Positions 1 through 7,883 of a DNA stretch of 53,665 bases are shown here, one piece after another. The stretch spans positions 1-53,665 of the forward strand of contig MUCR01000043.1 of the NCBI GenBank assembly GCA_002816455.1. The letters run 5' to 3'. The notes beneath the pieces are model-generated. The model ran no database searches and was not told where the DNA came from. It worked only from the letters and a program-made list of their open reading frames with translations. The stretch's first letter is position 1; every line of letters begins with the position of its first letter. This DNA is from SAR202 cluster bacterium Io17-Chloro-G4. Lineage in GTDB: Bacteria; Chloroflexota; Dehalococcoidia; Lucifugimonadales; UBA3495. The translations under genes and the position numbers were made by a program.

Positions 1-21
1 GTCCCTCTATCTCCACCAAAT

Positions 22-97
22 GCCCCTGTAGCTCAGAGGATAGAGCGGCGGCGTCCTAAGTCGCGCGTCGGGGGTTCGAGTCCCTCCAGGGGTACCA
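22..97 (+). tRNA. tRNA-Arg (anticodon CCU), CCA encoded
   Basis: A complete cloverleaf can be folded by hand. The acceptor stem pairs 22-28 with 87-93 and closes with a G-U pair. The D stem pairs 31-34 with 43-46. The anticodon stem is 48-52/60-64 with loop GTCCTAA, which puts CCT at 55-57. The T stem is 70-74/82-86 around TTCGAGT. Discriminator A94 is followed by an encoded CCA at 95-97. The CCU anticodon reads AGG (Arg). Position 32 is a G, which is less common than a pyrimidine. It lies 20 bases before a tRNA-Trp and probably shares its transcript. Confidence 0.95.
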
Positions 98-117
98 AAA
101 ATATCTAAGGCAGGCAT

Positions 118-195
118 AGGAGCGTAGCTCAGTCTGGCCAGAGCGCTGGTCTCCAAAACCAGTGGTCGGGGGTTCGAATCCTCCCGCTCCTGCCA
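118..195 (+). tRNA. tRNA-Trp (anticodon CCA), CCA encoded
   Basis: The acceptor stem AGGAGCG (118-124) pairs perfectly with CGCTCCT (185-191). The anticodon stem is CTGGT/ACCAG (147-151/159-163) around loop CTCCAAA, giving anticodon CCA at 154-156. The T loop TTCGAAT is canonical. G192 is the discriminator and CCA is encoded at 193-195. It follows tRNA-Arg and precedes a strong hairpin, so the two look like one small tRNA transcription unit. Confidence 0.96.
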
Positions 196-210
196 AAAAT
201 AGCCACGGAA

Positions 211-241
211 AAGGCCCTCGGCGCAAGCCGAGGGCCCTTTG
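211..241 (+). terminator. Rho-independent terminator of the tRNA pair
   Basis: A 10-bp perfect GC-rich stem (213-222 with 227-236, GGCCCTCGGC and its complement) closes on a GCAA tetraloop. It is preceded by AAA and followed by CTTTGTT. It begins 16 bases after the CCA of tRNA-Trp. Confidence 0.8.
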
Positions 242-645
242 TTATGTGGATTTGCCGACATTTTTTGACGACAACACTGCGATTCCTTGATTTGCTCGCG
301 GCCTGAGGGCCTTCGAGACTGCTACGCCAGGATTCACTATGGGGGCACCTCCCCATCTCCCAATTACTGAAGATCCCTCTCGATTCCTTCGGCGATCACT
401 CGTAGTAAGGTAATAGGTTGCCTCGTGTTAAGCCGGGAGTGGTCGTATCTATAATTCCTTAGTCGCGCTCTTACAGTTCAATTCCAGGCAGGAGCTATTA
501 ACTATAAACGTGGAAATCCTGAATAGGCGCAAACTGACTTGATCATCACACAGACACTATGCGCGACTAGTGGGCGCCGATGAGACGTGAAAGGGATGCG
601 GTCAGTAAATTTAACCGATTACTAGAGACAGCCAATCCCTTGACG
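242..645. other. Non-coding stretch after the tRNA genes
   Basis: No open frame with a plausible start, ribosome site or recognisable motif is seen on either strand, and base composition drops to a more AT-rich mix than the genes around it. A tRNA 3' end followed by non-coding DNA and, 2 kb on, an integrase stub is the layout expected near an old integration site. No copy of the tRNA 3' end was found further right. Confidence 0.5.
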
Positions 646-795
646 ACGAGCCCTGGTTTCAGCTTCTACAGTCACTGTCTGGGTGAAGTTCAGTCCATTG
701 CTTGCGGTGAGTTTTATAGTAAAGGTTCCGGATTCAGTAAAAGAGTGCGATGAAATCGTTTATATTTCTCGGCCATCCGTAAAGGTGATAATATC
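646..795 (-). pseudogene. Decayed PKD-like domain fragment
   Basis: On the minus strand one frame reads SGTFTIKLTASNGLNFTQTV and continues with a TVEAE-like end. This is the typical last three strands of a PKD/immunoglobulin-like extracellular domain (SHxFxxSGTFTIxLTxSNG...TVTV). Upstream in the same frame are ITFTDG and then a TAA stop, with no start codon or ribosome site, so the piece cannot be expressed as a normal protein. It is best read as the remnant of a secreted multi-domain protein gene. The 71-codon open frame on the plus strand here is its shadow. The similarity is recognised by eye only. Confidence 0.45.
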
Positions 796-901
796 TCCCC
801 ATACCGTCTGTAGCTCCGAAAAGGGCTGCCACCGATTCCCCCCACGATTAATGAGATTCCATCCTCTCGTGGACGGGAGCGCGGAACACCGAAGGTGAAA
901 C

Positions 902-1996
902 GTGTCGCGAATTCTGACCTGCACTTGGGCTTATAACTCCATGGGTCGTCCTCAATTAGTTAAAGGACAGGACGGCTCTGTGAACACCGATTACGTCGAC
1001 CGACACGGCAGGGAGCTGTACAAACCAATGCTAGCGCGGGTCCAAAGCGCCGAAGAGATGGGCATAGATTATATTCTGGTCGCACAGCGCTGGTGGGGCA
1101 CCGGGCAGGAAATGGAAGGCTCCTCCTACGATTGCCTGGCCATGACTGCGTTTTACGCTGCGCATTTCCATCGCATCAATTTCATAACCGCTATTCACCC
1201 AGGCTTCTTGTCACCGGCGCCCATAGCGAAGTGGGGCGCCACCATCGACCGCCTGACCGGCGGCCGCTGGAATCTCCATGTGACGTCGGGCTGGCACGAA
1301 GCTGAGTTCGGCATGTACGGTGCCGAGCTTTTGGAGCACGACGAGCGTTACGCTCGTTCCACCGAGTTCATCCAGGTTATGAGGGGTGCGTGGGAGCAGC
1401 CTCAGTTCAGTTTTGAGGGACGGTTCTATAATGTCGAGGGTCTACGACTGGAGCCCCGTCCAGTTCAACCCAGGCTGGAGGTGTTCCAAGGAGGCCAATC
1501 GCATGCAGCCATGGACATGGCGGCCCGCAACTCCGACTGGATGTTCCTGAATGGAGGAACTCCGAGCAAAATAAAGGAAATTATCGAATCGGTTCGCCAG
1601 CGCACGGCTGTGACAGGGCGAAGGGTCCGTTTCGTGATGAATGCCACCCCATTGTGCCGGTCCACCGACGAACAGGCCGAAGCGGAGCTGGCCTCGATGC
1701 TCGACTCCGTGGACCCGGGGTTGTTGGAACGCAGGAAACTCAAAGTGAGGGGAGCAGAGGGCATGTGGTCTTCACCCGAAGAGAAGATCACCATGTTGGA
1801 CACCAACGAGGGATACGCCAGCCGGCTAATTGGCAGTCCGGACACGATCCGAGAAAGAATGTTGGAGTTTCACCACATCGGCGTAGACTGCTTCCTTCTC
1901 AATCTTCAGGACGACCGCTTCAACCGTGAAGTGTTGCCGCCAATATCGTCCAACAGTCATCAACACGATGCCCATACATCTATCAGTTCAGCTTAA
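902..1996 (+). CDS. LLM-class flavin-dependent monooxygenase (SsuD/SfnG-like)
   Basis: A 364-residue bacterial-luciferase-like TIM barrel. Family signs: an N-terminal strand followed by a long AEEMGIDYILVAQRWW segment, the TAIHPGFLSPAPIAKWGATID run, TGGRWNLHVTSGW (the region around the flavin phosphate in SsuD and dimethylsulfone monooxygenases), and GGQSHAAMDMAARNSDWMF. Such enzymes use FMNH2 from a separate reductase and O2 to cleave C-S bonds or oxidise small organics in the cytoplasm. The closest recognisable relatives are alkanesulfonate and dimethylsulfone monooxygenases, but the substrate cannot be read from sequence. The start is GTG with GAAGGTG just upstream. No flavin reductase or sulfonate transporter is adjacent, so reduced flavin must come from elsewhere. 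Confidence 0.85.
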   Translation: MSRILTCTWAYNSMGRPQLVKGQDGSVNTDYVDRHGRELYKPMLARVQSAEEMGIDYILVAQRWWGTGQEMEGSSYDCLAMTAFYAAHFHRINFITAIHPGFLSPAPIAKWGATIDRLTGGRWNLHVTSGWHEAEFGMYGAELLEHDERYARSTEFIQVMRGAWEQPQFSFEGRFYNVEGLRLEPRPVQPRLEVFQGGQSHAAMDMAARNSDWMFLNGGTPSKIKEIIESVRQRTAVTGRRVRFVMNATPLCRSTDEQAEAELASMLDSVDPGLLERRKLKVRGAEGMWSSPEEKITMLDTNEGYASRLIGSPDTIRERMLEFHHIGVDCFLLNLQDDRFNREVLPPISSNSHQHDAHTSISSA

Positions 1997-2224
1997 GTCC
2001 GTTGAAGGCAATTCAGAGGCACCCGTACATGGTTTCAACTCAACATGTCCAGACTGAACCGGCATCAGCACAAGGCGAGCGATTTATAAGGGTCGCTGCA
2101 TGTATGGCGCTAAGGGCAGGTCCGAGGAAGGATCGACTAGATTGGCCGACTGACACTATTGTTTCATAATCTTCTGCAGATAGGCTGGCGGCTATTTCCT
2201 TTTCGTCTTGACTCTCGGGAGCGA

Positions 2225-2268
2225 ACTCTTCCTGGAGGTAGCTTCATATTTCTCCAGGAGCGAAGAGT
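2225..2268. repeat. Imperfect inverted repeat
   Basis: ACTCTT-CCTGGAG (2225-2237) pairs with CTCCAGG-agcg-AAGAGT (2252-2268), a 13-bp stem broken by a 4-base bulge. It has no T tract. The surrounding gap 1997-2375 shows no supported gene. Confidence 0.4.
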
Positions 2269-2375
2269 CAATGGACACTCTTCTACGCTGCGTTGGTTCT
2301 TAATCCACGTTCTCCTAGGAGCCATGGCACTCTCTCTGATCGTCGCTCATTGCATGGGTAATTGCCGACGACATT

Positions 2376-2672
2376 TTATTTGATAATCGATTCCACGGTC
2401 CGTGGTTTAACCCGCGGTCTTAGGACTTCCTCGAAGCGGATAGCGGCTTCTTCCTGGAGGCCTGGAAGAATGTGCGCATATATATCCATGGTTATTGCGA
2501 TAGAGGAATGTCCCAACCGTTCGCTGATGAGCTTCGGGTCGGCTCCAGTGAGGAGCATCAAGCTGGCGTGAGCGTGTCGAAGGTCGTGGAACCGAATATT
2601 GGAAAGCCCAGCAATGCGCGCGATTTTCCCGAATGTGTGGCTGACCGTACTTGCGCCATTCCATAACTCCAA
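2376..2672 (-). pseudogene. C-terminal stub of a tyrosine recombinase/integrase
   Basis: About 98 residues carry the end of a phage-integrase catalytic domain: RFHDLRHAHASL (the HxxR box), LGHSSIAITMDIYAHI (the His and the nucleophile Tyr) and a C-terminal helix. An intact integrase has about 350-400 residues with a SAM-like core-binding domain and the first catalytic Arg ahead of this point. Here the frame runs back only about 14 more codons to a TGA near 2711, so both are missing. The only start is TTG at 2672. A truncated, inactive remnant of a mobile element is the best reading. The tRNA genes at the left edge would be a natural target for such an integrase. Confidence 0.75.
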
Positions 2673-2680
2673 CCCTGCGA

Positions 2681-2686
2681 TATAAT
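2681..2686 (+). promoter_or_regulatory. -10 box for the SDR gene
   Basis: A perfect TATAAT lies 53 bases before the ATG at 2740. No good -35 hexamer is found 16-18 bases upstream. The box overlaps the broken start of the integrase stub on the other strand. Confidence 0.4.
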
Positions 2687-2739
2687 GGCCCCCTAGATAA
2701 CGAATCGCTCAAACCCAGCAAACTAAAGGAACGCAAACG

Positions 2740-3570
2740 ATGCAAGAACAACGCGGGAACAGGCTTGACGGCAAAGTTGCGATTGTCACCGGCGCGGGGG
2801 CTACCGGCAGCGGCGACTTTGTGGGGATTGGGCAGGCCACTTCTATACTGTTCGCCAGGCAAGGCGCCAAGGTCTTGTTGTCGGACCGGGACCAGCAGAA
2901 CGCTGAAATTACGCTGGCGACCATCAAGGAGGAAGGGGGCGAGGCGTCGGTGTTTGTCGGCGACGTTACCAGCAATGATGACTGCCAAGACATGGCCAAA
3001 GTTGCGGTGGAACGCTACGGCAGGCTGGACGTTTTGATTAACAATGTCGGCATCAGCGGCCCCGGGTCGGTGACCGACGTAGACGAGGATCTTTGGGACA
3101 CGGTTATCGACGTGAATTTGAAAAGTGTGATGCTCACTAGCAAACACGCCATCCCACTGATGATCGAGACCGGCGGTGGCTCCATCGTCAATCTTTCCTC
3201 CATCGTGGGACTGCGGGCAGGGAGCGGCAGACCTAGCCACCCGTATGCGGCGTCGAAAGGTGGCATCATTGGACTGAGCAACTCCATGGCGGTTCACTAC
3301 GGACGGGACAATGTACGGGTGAATTGCATAGCGCCCGGACATGTCCACAGCCCCATGGTGGCGCGGCATTCTTCCCAAGAGATGCTGGAGTTGCGGCGCA
3401 AAGCCGGTCCCTTGGGCATTGAAGGCACTCCCTGGGACGTGGCTTGGGCAGCGTTGTTTTTGGCTTCGGACGAGGCCCGCTGGATCAGCGGCGTGACCCT
3501 CCCGGTGGACGCGGGCCTGCTGGCTGCGACGCCACTGGCCATGTACCCCTACCTGCGTGAGCCGGAGTGA
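2740..3570 (+). CDS. Short-chain dehydrogenase/reductase
   Basis: A 276-residue classical SDR. The cofactor loop after beta-1 (TGAGATGSGDFVGIG, residues 17-31) is longer than the usual TGxxxGIG by several residues, a variation seen in some FabG-like clades. D75 (GDV), NNVG (101-104), the catalytic Ser (153/154), Tyr169 and Lys173 (YAASK) and the NCIAPGHVHSPM segment are all present, so the enzyme should be active on an alcohol/ketone with NAD(P). The substrate is unknown. AAGGA precedes the ATG by 10 bases. It is monocistronic, between the integrase stub and a propeller protein. Confidence 0.88.
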   Translation: MQEQRGNRLDGKVAIVTGAGATGSGDFVGIGQATSILFARQGAKVLLSDRDQQNAEITLATIKEEGGEASVFVGDVTSNDDCQDMAKVAVERYGRLDVLINNVGISGPGSVTDVDEDLWDTVIDVNLKSVMLTSKHAIPLMIETGGGSIVNLSSIVGLRAGSGRPSHPYAASKGGIIGLSNSMAVHYGRDNVRVNCIAPGHVHSPMVARHSSQEMLELRRKAGPLGIEGTPWDVAWAALFLASDEARWISGVTLPVDAGLLAATPLAMYPYLREPE

Positions 3571-3590
3571 CCCTCGGCTGGTCTAGACGC

Positions 3591-3631
3591 AACGGGTGTC
3601 TACGGGTAATCTAAGCTGCCGCACACCCGTT
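3591..3631. repeat. 9-bp inverted repeat downstream of the SDR gene
   Basis: AACGGGTGT (3591-3599) and ACACCCGTT (3623-3631) are perfect complements around a 23-base loop, 20 bases after the SDR stop. It lacks a T run, so it could be a weak terminator, an RNA end-protecting stem or an operator. Confidence 0.4.
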
Positions 3632-3709
3632 AGCTACTCATTACGCTGAAGTTTACGGACTATCTCTACCCAATTCGAGCAGGCGATGGTGTGCTGCTCG
3701 CTACGGGCT

Positions 3710-3715
3710 TATAAT
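3710..3715 (+). promoter_or_regulatory. -10 box for the propeller gene
   Basis: A perfect TATAAT lies 44 bases before the GTG start at 3759. No clear -35 partner is seen. GGAGGAG follows at 3736-3742. Confidence 0.35.
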
Positions 3716-3758
3716 CTGCGGGTATGGCCGAAGACGGAGGAGCATACCGGGACCTTCC

Positions 3759-5288
3759 GTGGCGGAGATCGTATTGTTGGTCGTCGCCATTGGCGGAATC
3801 GTTAGCGGCGCTTTGTTCGCAACCGGAATTTTGAACCCTGGTTCAAACTCCGATGACGCGGTTTTCCCAAGGGGGGAACAGCCGCAGGCTGCTGCGGCAA
3901 CGCCTCTACCCACTCAGAGCCCTGCGCCGACCGCCACGCCGGAGCCTGCACCATCGCCAACCAGCGCACCCACGCCGACGGTTAAGCCCCTTCCCACCGC
4001 CACTACAACCCCTCTGATTGAAGAGACGCCTGTCCCCACTTCTGTCCCTGCGCCATCGCCTACGCCCACCGTGGTTCCAACCGCACGGCCTGTTCCAACA
4101 CCTACGTCTACGTTAGCTCCAACGCCAACTTCTACTCCTGCTCCAGAGCCGACAGCCACGCTGCCACCTCCCACGGCGACGCTCCGGCCTGCCACCGCCA
4201 CACCGGTGCCGCCGCTAGCCTTGAAGGGTGTGTTCCGGGGCGACCTCGCTCGCTCCGGCGTGTACGAATCATCGGGGCTCCTGGAAACACCCGAGGCAAA
4301 ATGGACGTTCAAATCCCTGCACCGCATAGCTTCCTCGGCCGTGGTTGCGGACGGGAGGGTGCTTTTCGGTAGCCTAGACGGAAACTTATACGCCATAAAC
4401 GCAGCCACGGGTGAGGAACAGTGGAGGGTCCCGGTCCGCGGTGGCATGGTCTCGACTCCAGCCGCCGTCGACTCGACTGTCATCGGCGCTGGCGCCTTCG
4501 GCGACCTATTTGCGTTGAATGCGCAGACCGGAAAAGAATTGTGGATCGTTCAGACCGGCGGCCAGGTATATGCATCGCCCGCTATCTTCGACGGAAAAGT
4601 GTTCATCGGCACAGCCGGGTCTCAAATCTCCACCTACATGTTTGCCATCGATCTCCCTTCCGGAGAAACGGTCTGGCGCCACCCCACATTGGAAGTGGCG
4701 TCTTCGGCAGCGACAGATATAGACCAGCACCTGGTCTATTTTGGGAACTGGGCTGGCTCCCTTATTGCCCTTGACCAGAAGACCGGAAGTGTCGTATGGC
4801 AATTCGAATCCGGGTCCTCCATTCGATCGTCTCCAGCCATTAGCGAGGGCACAGTTTATTTCGGGACAATCATGGGAAGATTTTACGCTTTGAATGCCAG
4901 GACTGGGGAGGGAAAGTGGAGCTTCGGTGCTGGCGAATCTATCCGTTCTTCTGCGGCTGTCAACGGGGACACAGTGATTTTTGGAAGCGATAACGGGACC
5001 CTGTATGCGCTGGACAACCAGACTGGGGAGGAAAGGTGGGCTTTCAATACCTCGGCTGCTATTTGGTCTTCGCCGGCAATTTCCGGTGGATTGATCTATT
5101 TTGCGGAGAAAAGCGGCACATTGCACGCCGTTGCTCTTGAGACTGGGCAAGAGCAGTGGAGTTATGACACTTTCAGACCCCGAATTCTGGATCCTTCCGG
5201 TTTCTCGGCAATAATACCGTCGCCATCACTCTCGGAAGGAGTGCTGTATTTCGGTGGCGGGGACGGTCTTTTCTATGCTCTGGAGTGA
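3759..5288 (+). CDS. Membrane-anchored PQQ-type beta-propeller repeat protein
   Basis: Three parts are visible in 509 residues. Residues 1-25 are one hydrophobic segment (uncleaved signal anchor). Residues 45-150 are almost only Pro, Thr, Ala, Ser and Val, a disordered tether. From about 155 to the end there are eight or so repeats of the form SSxAVxxGxVxFGSxDGxLYALxxxTGxExW, the PQQ/BamB-type blade. Quinoprotein dehydrogenases have the same fold, but no catalytic Ca/PQQ ligands are recognisable, so a binding or scaffold role outside the membrane is more likely than alcohol oxidation. The GTG start is uncertain: the nearest Shine-Dalgarno (3736-3742) is 16 bases away. The repetitive Thr/Pro linker may be prone to slippage. 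It stands alone with its own -10 box. Confidence 0.8.
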   Translation: MAEIVLLVVAIGGIVSGALFATGILNPGSNSDDAVFPRGEQPQAAAATPLPTQSPAPTATPEPAPSPTSAPTPTVKPLPTATTTPLIEETPVPTSVPAPSPTPTVVPTARPVPTPTSTLAPTPTSTPAPEPTATLPPPTATLRPATATPVPPLALKGVFRGDLARSGVYESSGLLETPEAKWTFKSLHRIASSAVVADGRVLFGSLDGNLYAINAATGEEQWRVPVRGGMVSTPAAVDSTVIGAGAFGDLFALNAQTGKELWIVQTGGQVYASPAIFDGKVFIGTAGSQISTYMFAIDLPSGETVWRHPTLEVASSAATDIDQHLVYFGNWAGSLIALDQKTGSVVWQFESGSSIRSSPAISEGTVYFGTIMGRFYALNARTGEGKWSFGAGESIRSSAAVNGDTVIFGSDNGTLYALDNQTGEERWAFNTSAAIWSSPAISGGLIYFAEKSGTLHAVALETGQEQWSYDTFRPRILDPSGFSAIIPSPSLSEGVLYFGGGDGLFYALE

Positions 5289-5526
5289 CCTACGGCCGAA
5301 TTTTGATCCCAAAACCAGTGTGACATTAAGGGCTAGACGCCTGATTGGCCCGAGAAAATTAGAGCGCCGCCGTCCACCTGCGTGTACCTTTGCGCATAGA
5401 CTCCCTAAGTCACACATAAAATAAGCCAAATGCTCCTGGGAACATTATTATGATGTTGCGGCGTTTGTAGTATCATGAAACCATCTATTCGCTCTTTCAT
5501 TAGCGAGTACCAGGGAGGAACCCCCG

Positions 5527-6672
5527 ATGTCTATGGATTATGGCACAGAAGCGATCAAGCGCCACCGGGCCAGCCGGGGAAAGGTCAGCATCGCTTCCAA
5601 GATGGCAGTCGAAACCTTGGAAGACCTGTCTATCGCCTACACCCCGGGAGTAGCCTCAGTTTGCATGGCCATCGCCAGGGATAAGGACGAGTCCTTCCAC
5701 CTAACCAACAGGGCCAACACCGTAGCGGTGGTGACCGACGGTTCGGCCGTGTTGGGCTTGGGCAACATCGGGGCCGAAGCGGCGATGCCGGTGATGGAAG
5801 GCAAGGCCATCCTGTTCAAGAGCCTGGCCGACATCGATGCATACCCTATTTGCCTCGCTACCCAGGACAATGACGCAATCATCCAGACCGTGCGCTACCT
5901 GGCGCCCACATTCGGTGGCATCAATTTGGAAGACATCGCCGCGCCTCGTTGTTTCAACATTGAAGACGCCCTTCAAGACTTGGGAATCCCGGTGTTCCAC
6001 GACGACCAGCACGGAACGGCCATTGCGGTACTGGCGGGAGTGATTAACTCGCTGTTGGTCACTGGACGCAAGATAGAAGACACCAAATTCGTGTTCGCCG
6101 GCGCCGGCGCCGGGGGCATCAGCTCCACCAAGCTGCTGTTGGATCACGGCGCCACCAACGTTACTTTGGTGGACAGCACCGGCATCATCTCCAGTAACCG
6201 CTCCGATCTGACCCAGGTGAAATCAGCCATGCTGGAATCGACCAACCCGGATAACACCCACGGTGGCCTGGCCGATGCCATGCGCGGGGCTGACGTATTC
6301 ATCGGTCTATCCGTAGCCGACGCCGTCAGCCCGGAAATGGTCTCGTCCATGGCCAAGGACTCCATTGTATTCGCCATGGCCAACCCCATTCCGGAAATCT
6401 GGCCGGACGTTGCCCGCGCCGCCGGAGCCGCCATAGTTGGAACGGGTCGTAGCGACTTCCCCAACCAGATTAACAACAGCCTGGTTTTCCCCGGCGTTTT
6501 CCGGGGCGCTTTGGACAGCCACGCCACCAGAGTGACCACCCGCATGAAGCTGGCTGCCGCCAGCGCATTAGCCGGGTTGGTCCACGAGCCAACTCCGGAA
6601 AATGTCATCCCCTGGTCCCTGGACCGCCAGGTGGCTCGGACAGTTTCTCAAGCGGTGGCCGGGTCGGTTTAG
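5527..6672 (+). CDS. NAD(P)-dependent malic enzyme
   Basis: 381 residues, the size of the short bacterial malic enzymes. It has the catalytic Tyr38 (AYTPGVA), Lys93 (EGKAILFK), metal ligands Glu135/Asp136 (NLED) and Asp160 (FHDDQHGTA), and the nucleotide loop [22 protein letters not shown] and [12 protein letters not shown] close the active site. It decarboxylates malate to pyruvate and CO2 while making NAD(P)H, joining the TCA pool to pyruvate. There is no C-terminal phosphotransacetylase domain. GGAGG sits 8 bases before the ATG; a TATCAT at 5471 may be its -10 box. Confidence 0.93.
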   Translation: MSMDYGTEAIKRHRASRGKVSIASKMAVETLEDLSIAYTPGVASVCMAIARDKDESFHLTNRANTVAVVTDGSAVLGLGNIGAEAAMPVMEGKAILFKSLADIDAYPICLATQDNDAIIQTVRYLAPTFGGINLEDIAAPRCFNIEDALQDLGIPVFHDDQHGTAIAVLAGVINSLLVTGRKIEDTKFVFAGAGAGGISSTKLLLDHGATNVTLVDSTGIISSNRSDLTQVKSAMLESTNPDNTHGGLADAMRGADVFIGLSVADAVSPEMVSSMAKDSIVFAMANPIPEIWPDVARAAGAAIVGTGRSDFPNQINNSLVFPGVFRGALDSHATRVTTRMKLAAASALAGLVHEPTPENVIPWSLDRQVARTVSQAVAGSV

Positions 6673-6818
6673 CGCTGGTACCGCAAATTTTCCGGCACCA
6701 AAAAAACCCACGGTGAAAGGTGGCGGGAGGGTCCGGCTTGACTTCAGCGGAGCTCTTTATTCCCGTAGCTCCGTAGCGCAAAATCCGCTGGGCAAACACT
6801 CCTTGCCGTCCGTTAGGC

Positions 6819-6849
6819 TTGCCGGTACGTCCCTCAATCTGTGTATAAT
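6819..6849 (+). promoter_or_regulatory. Promoter for the amidohydrolase gene
   Basis: TTGCCG (6819-6824) and a perfect TATAAT (6844-6849) are 19 bases apart, 62 bases before the ATG at 6912. Confidence 0.4.
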
Positions 6850-6911
6850 CCATCCAATTTTTCGGCTCAATTCCTGGAGTTTTCCCAACCTAAGCCCAGT
6901 AGGAGAGCCCT

Positions 6912-7730
6912 ATGCTAATAGTCGACTCGCAAATCCACATTTGGGCCAATAACTTGCCCGCCAATCCTTCCCACCGCCAGGTGACCGGCTACTCGGCGGA
7001 GGAGGTGCTGAAGGACATGGACGAAGCGGGCGTCGACGCAGCCGTGATTCACCCGCCGGGCTGGGACCCCGGCGCTGACCAGTTGGCCCTGGATGCTGCT
7101 GAGCAGTACCCCAACCGGTTGGCGATTCTGGGGAAATTCCCCTTAGACCGGCCAGTGAGCCGATCGTTGCTCGACGGCTGGAAACAGCAGCCGGGGATGT
7201 TGGGCCTGAGGTTCACTTTTCTCCAGCCCCATCAAGCGACCTGGCCAACGGACGGGACCATTGACTGGTTGTGGCCGGCCGCGGAAAAGGCTGGTCTGCC
7301 GGTGGGATTAGCGGCAGGCAACTTTTTGCCGGCCCTCGGTCCGGTGGCGGAGAAGCACCCGCAACTGAAGCTGATAATCGACCATATGGGGCGGCCTCAA
7401 GCGAAAACCGACGCAGCCGCCTTCGAGACTCTGCCCGACCTGCTGGCCCTGGCTAAATACCCTAACGTGGCGGTGAAGGCTTCAGGCGCGCCCAGCTACT
7501 CCAGCGCCGCCTATCCCTATAAGAATATCCACGACTACATCCATCAGATCTACGACGCCTTCGGTCCGAATAGGATGTTTTGGGGCACCGACATCACGCG
7601 GATGCCCTGCTCGTGGAAGCAGTGCGTCACCATGTTCACCGAGGAGTTGCCCTGGCTGACCGGAAAGGACCTGGAACTGGTCATGGGCCGAGCGCTCTGC
7701 GATTGGATTGGCTGGGACCTGCCAGGGTAA
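6912..7730 (+). CDS. Amidohydrolase-2 family TIM-barrel hydrolase
   Basis: A 272-residue metal-dependent hydrolase of the amidohydrolase-2 type (relatives: 2-pyrone-4,6-dicarboxylate lactonase, L-fuconolactonase, decarboxylases). The N-terminal VDSQIHIW replaces the usual HxH with QxH. LIIDHMGRP gives the central His, and MFWGTDITRMP the last-strand Asp (GTD). Substrate unknown; cytoplasmic. AGGAG lies 7 bases before the ATG. A second, similar enzyme is at 44351 and also has QxH. The QxH change, plus relatives that work without a metal, suggests a lactonase rather than a binuclear-zinc enzyme. Confidence 0.83.
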   Translation: MLIVDSQIHIWANNLPANPSHRQVTGYSAEEVLKDMDEAGVDAAVIHPPGWDPGADQLALDAAEQYPNRLAILGKFPLDRPVSRSLLDGWKQQPGMLGLRFTFLQPHQATWPTDGTIDWLWPAAEKAGLPVGLAAGNFLPALGPVAEKHPQLKLIIDHMGRPQAKTDAAAFETLPDLLALAKYPNVAVKASGAPSYSSAAYPYKNIHDYIHQIYDAFGPNRMFWGTDITRMPCSWKQCVTMFTEELPWLTGKDLELVMGRALCDWIGWDLPG

Positions 7731-7779
7731 AGCTGCGGCGCTGGCGCTATAGCTGTGTCCCATAACAGTCTCAATTACC

Positions 7780-7816
7780 GTCATTCCGAGGAGCGCAGCG
7801 ATGAAGAATGACATAG
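7780..7816. repeat. Dispersed repeat, GTCATTCYGAGGGAGCGCAG type, copy 1
   Basis: The segment GTCATTCCGAGGAGCGCAG followed by a GAAGAATGACA end matches a second copy at 40811-40847. Similar short intergenic repeats ending in GAAGAATCT are widespread in Chloroflexota-like genomes. Confidence 0.6.
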
Positions 7817-7883
7817 GGCGAGCCTTTTTAGGAATGCCTAAGGTTTTGATTGTTGAAGCCAATCGCCAATCAAAAGTTACCTG

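Noticed and set aside
683-898. Plus-strand 71-codon open frame before the flavin monooxygenase.
   Set aside because: It lies opposite the PKD-like fragment, has no ribosome site, and its translation looks like an antisense shadow.
22-2740. A duplicated tRNA 3' end as an attachment site for the integrase.
   Set aside because: Looked for copies of the tRNA-Arg and tRNA-Trp 3' ends to the right; none was found in the window.
2407-3378. Long minus-strand frame across the SDR gene.
   Set aside because: It is antisense to an intact SDR and to the integrase stub in another frame; Arg/His/Pro-rich composition is typical of a shadow.
3914-4483. Minus-strand Gly/Val-rich frame opposite the propeller protein.
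   Set aside because: It mirrors the Pro/Thr-rich linker codons of the sense gene; low-complexity shadow.
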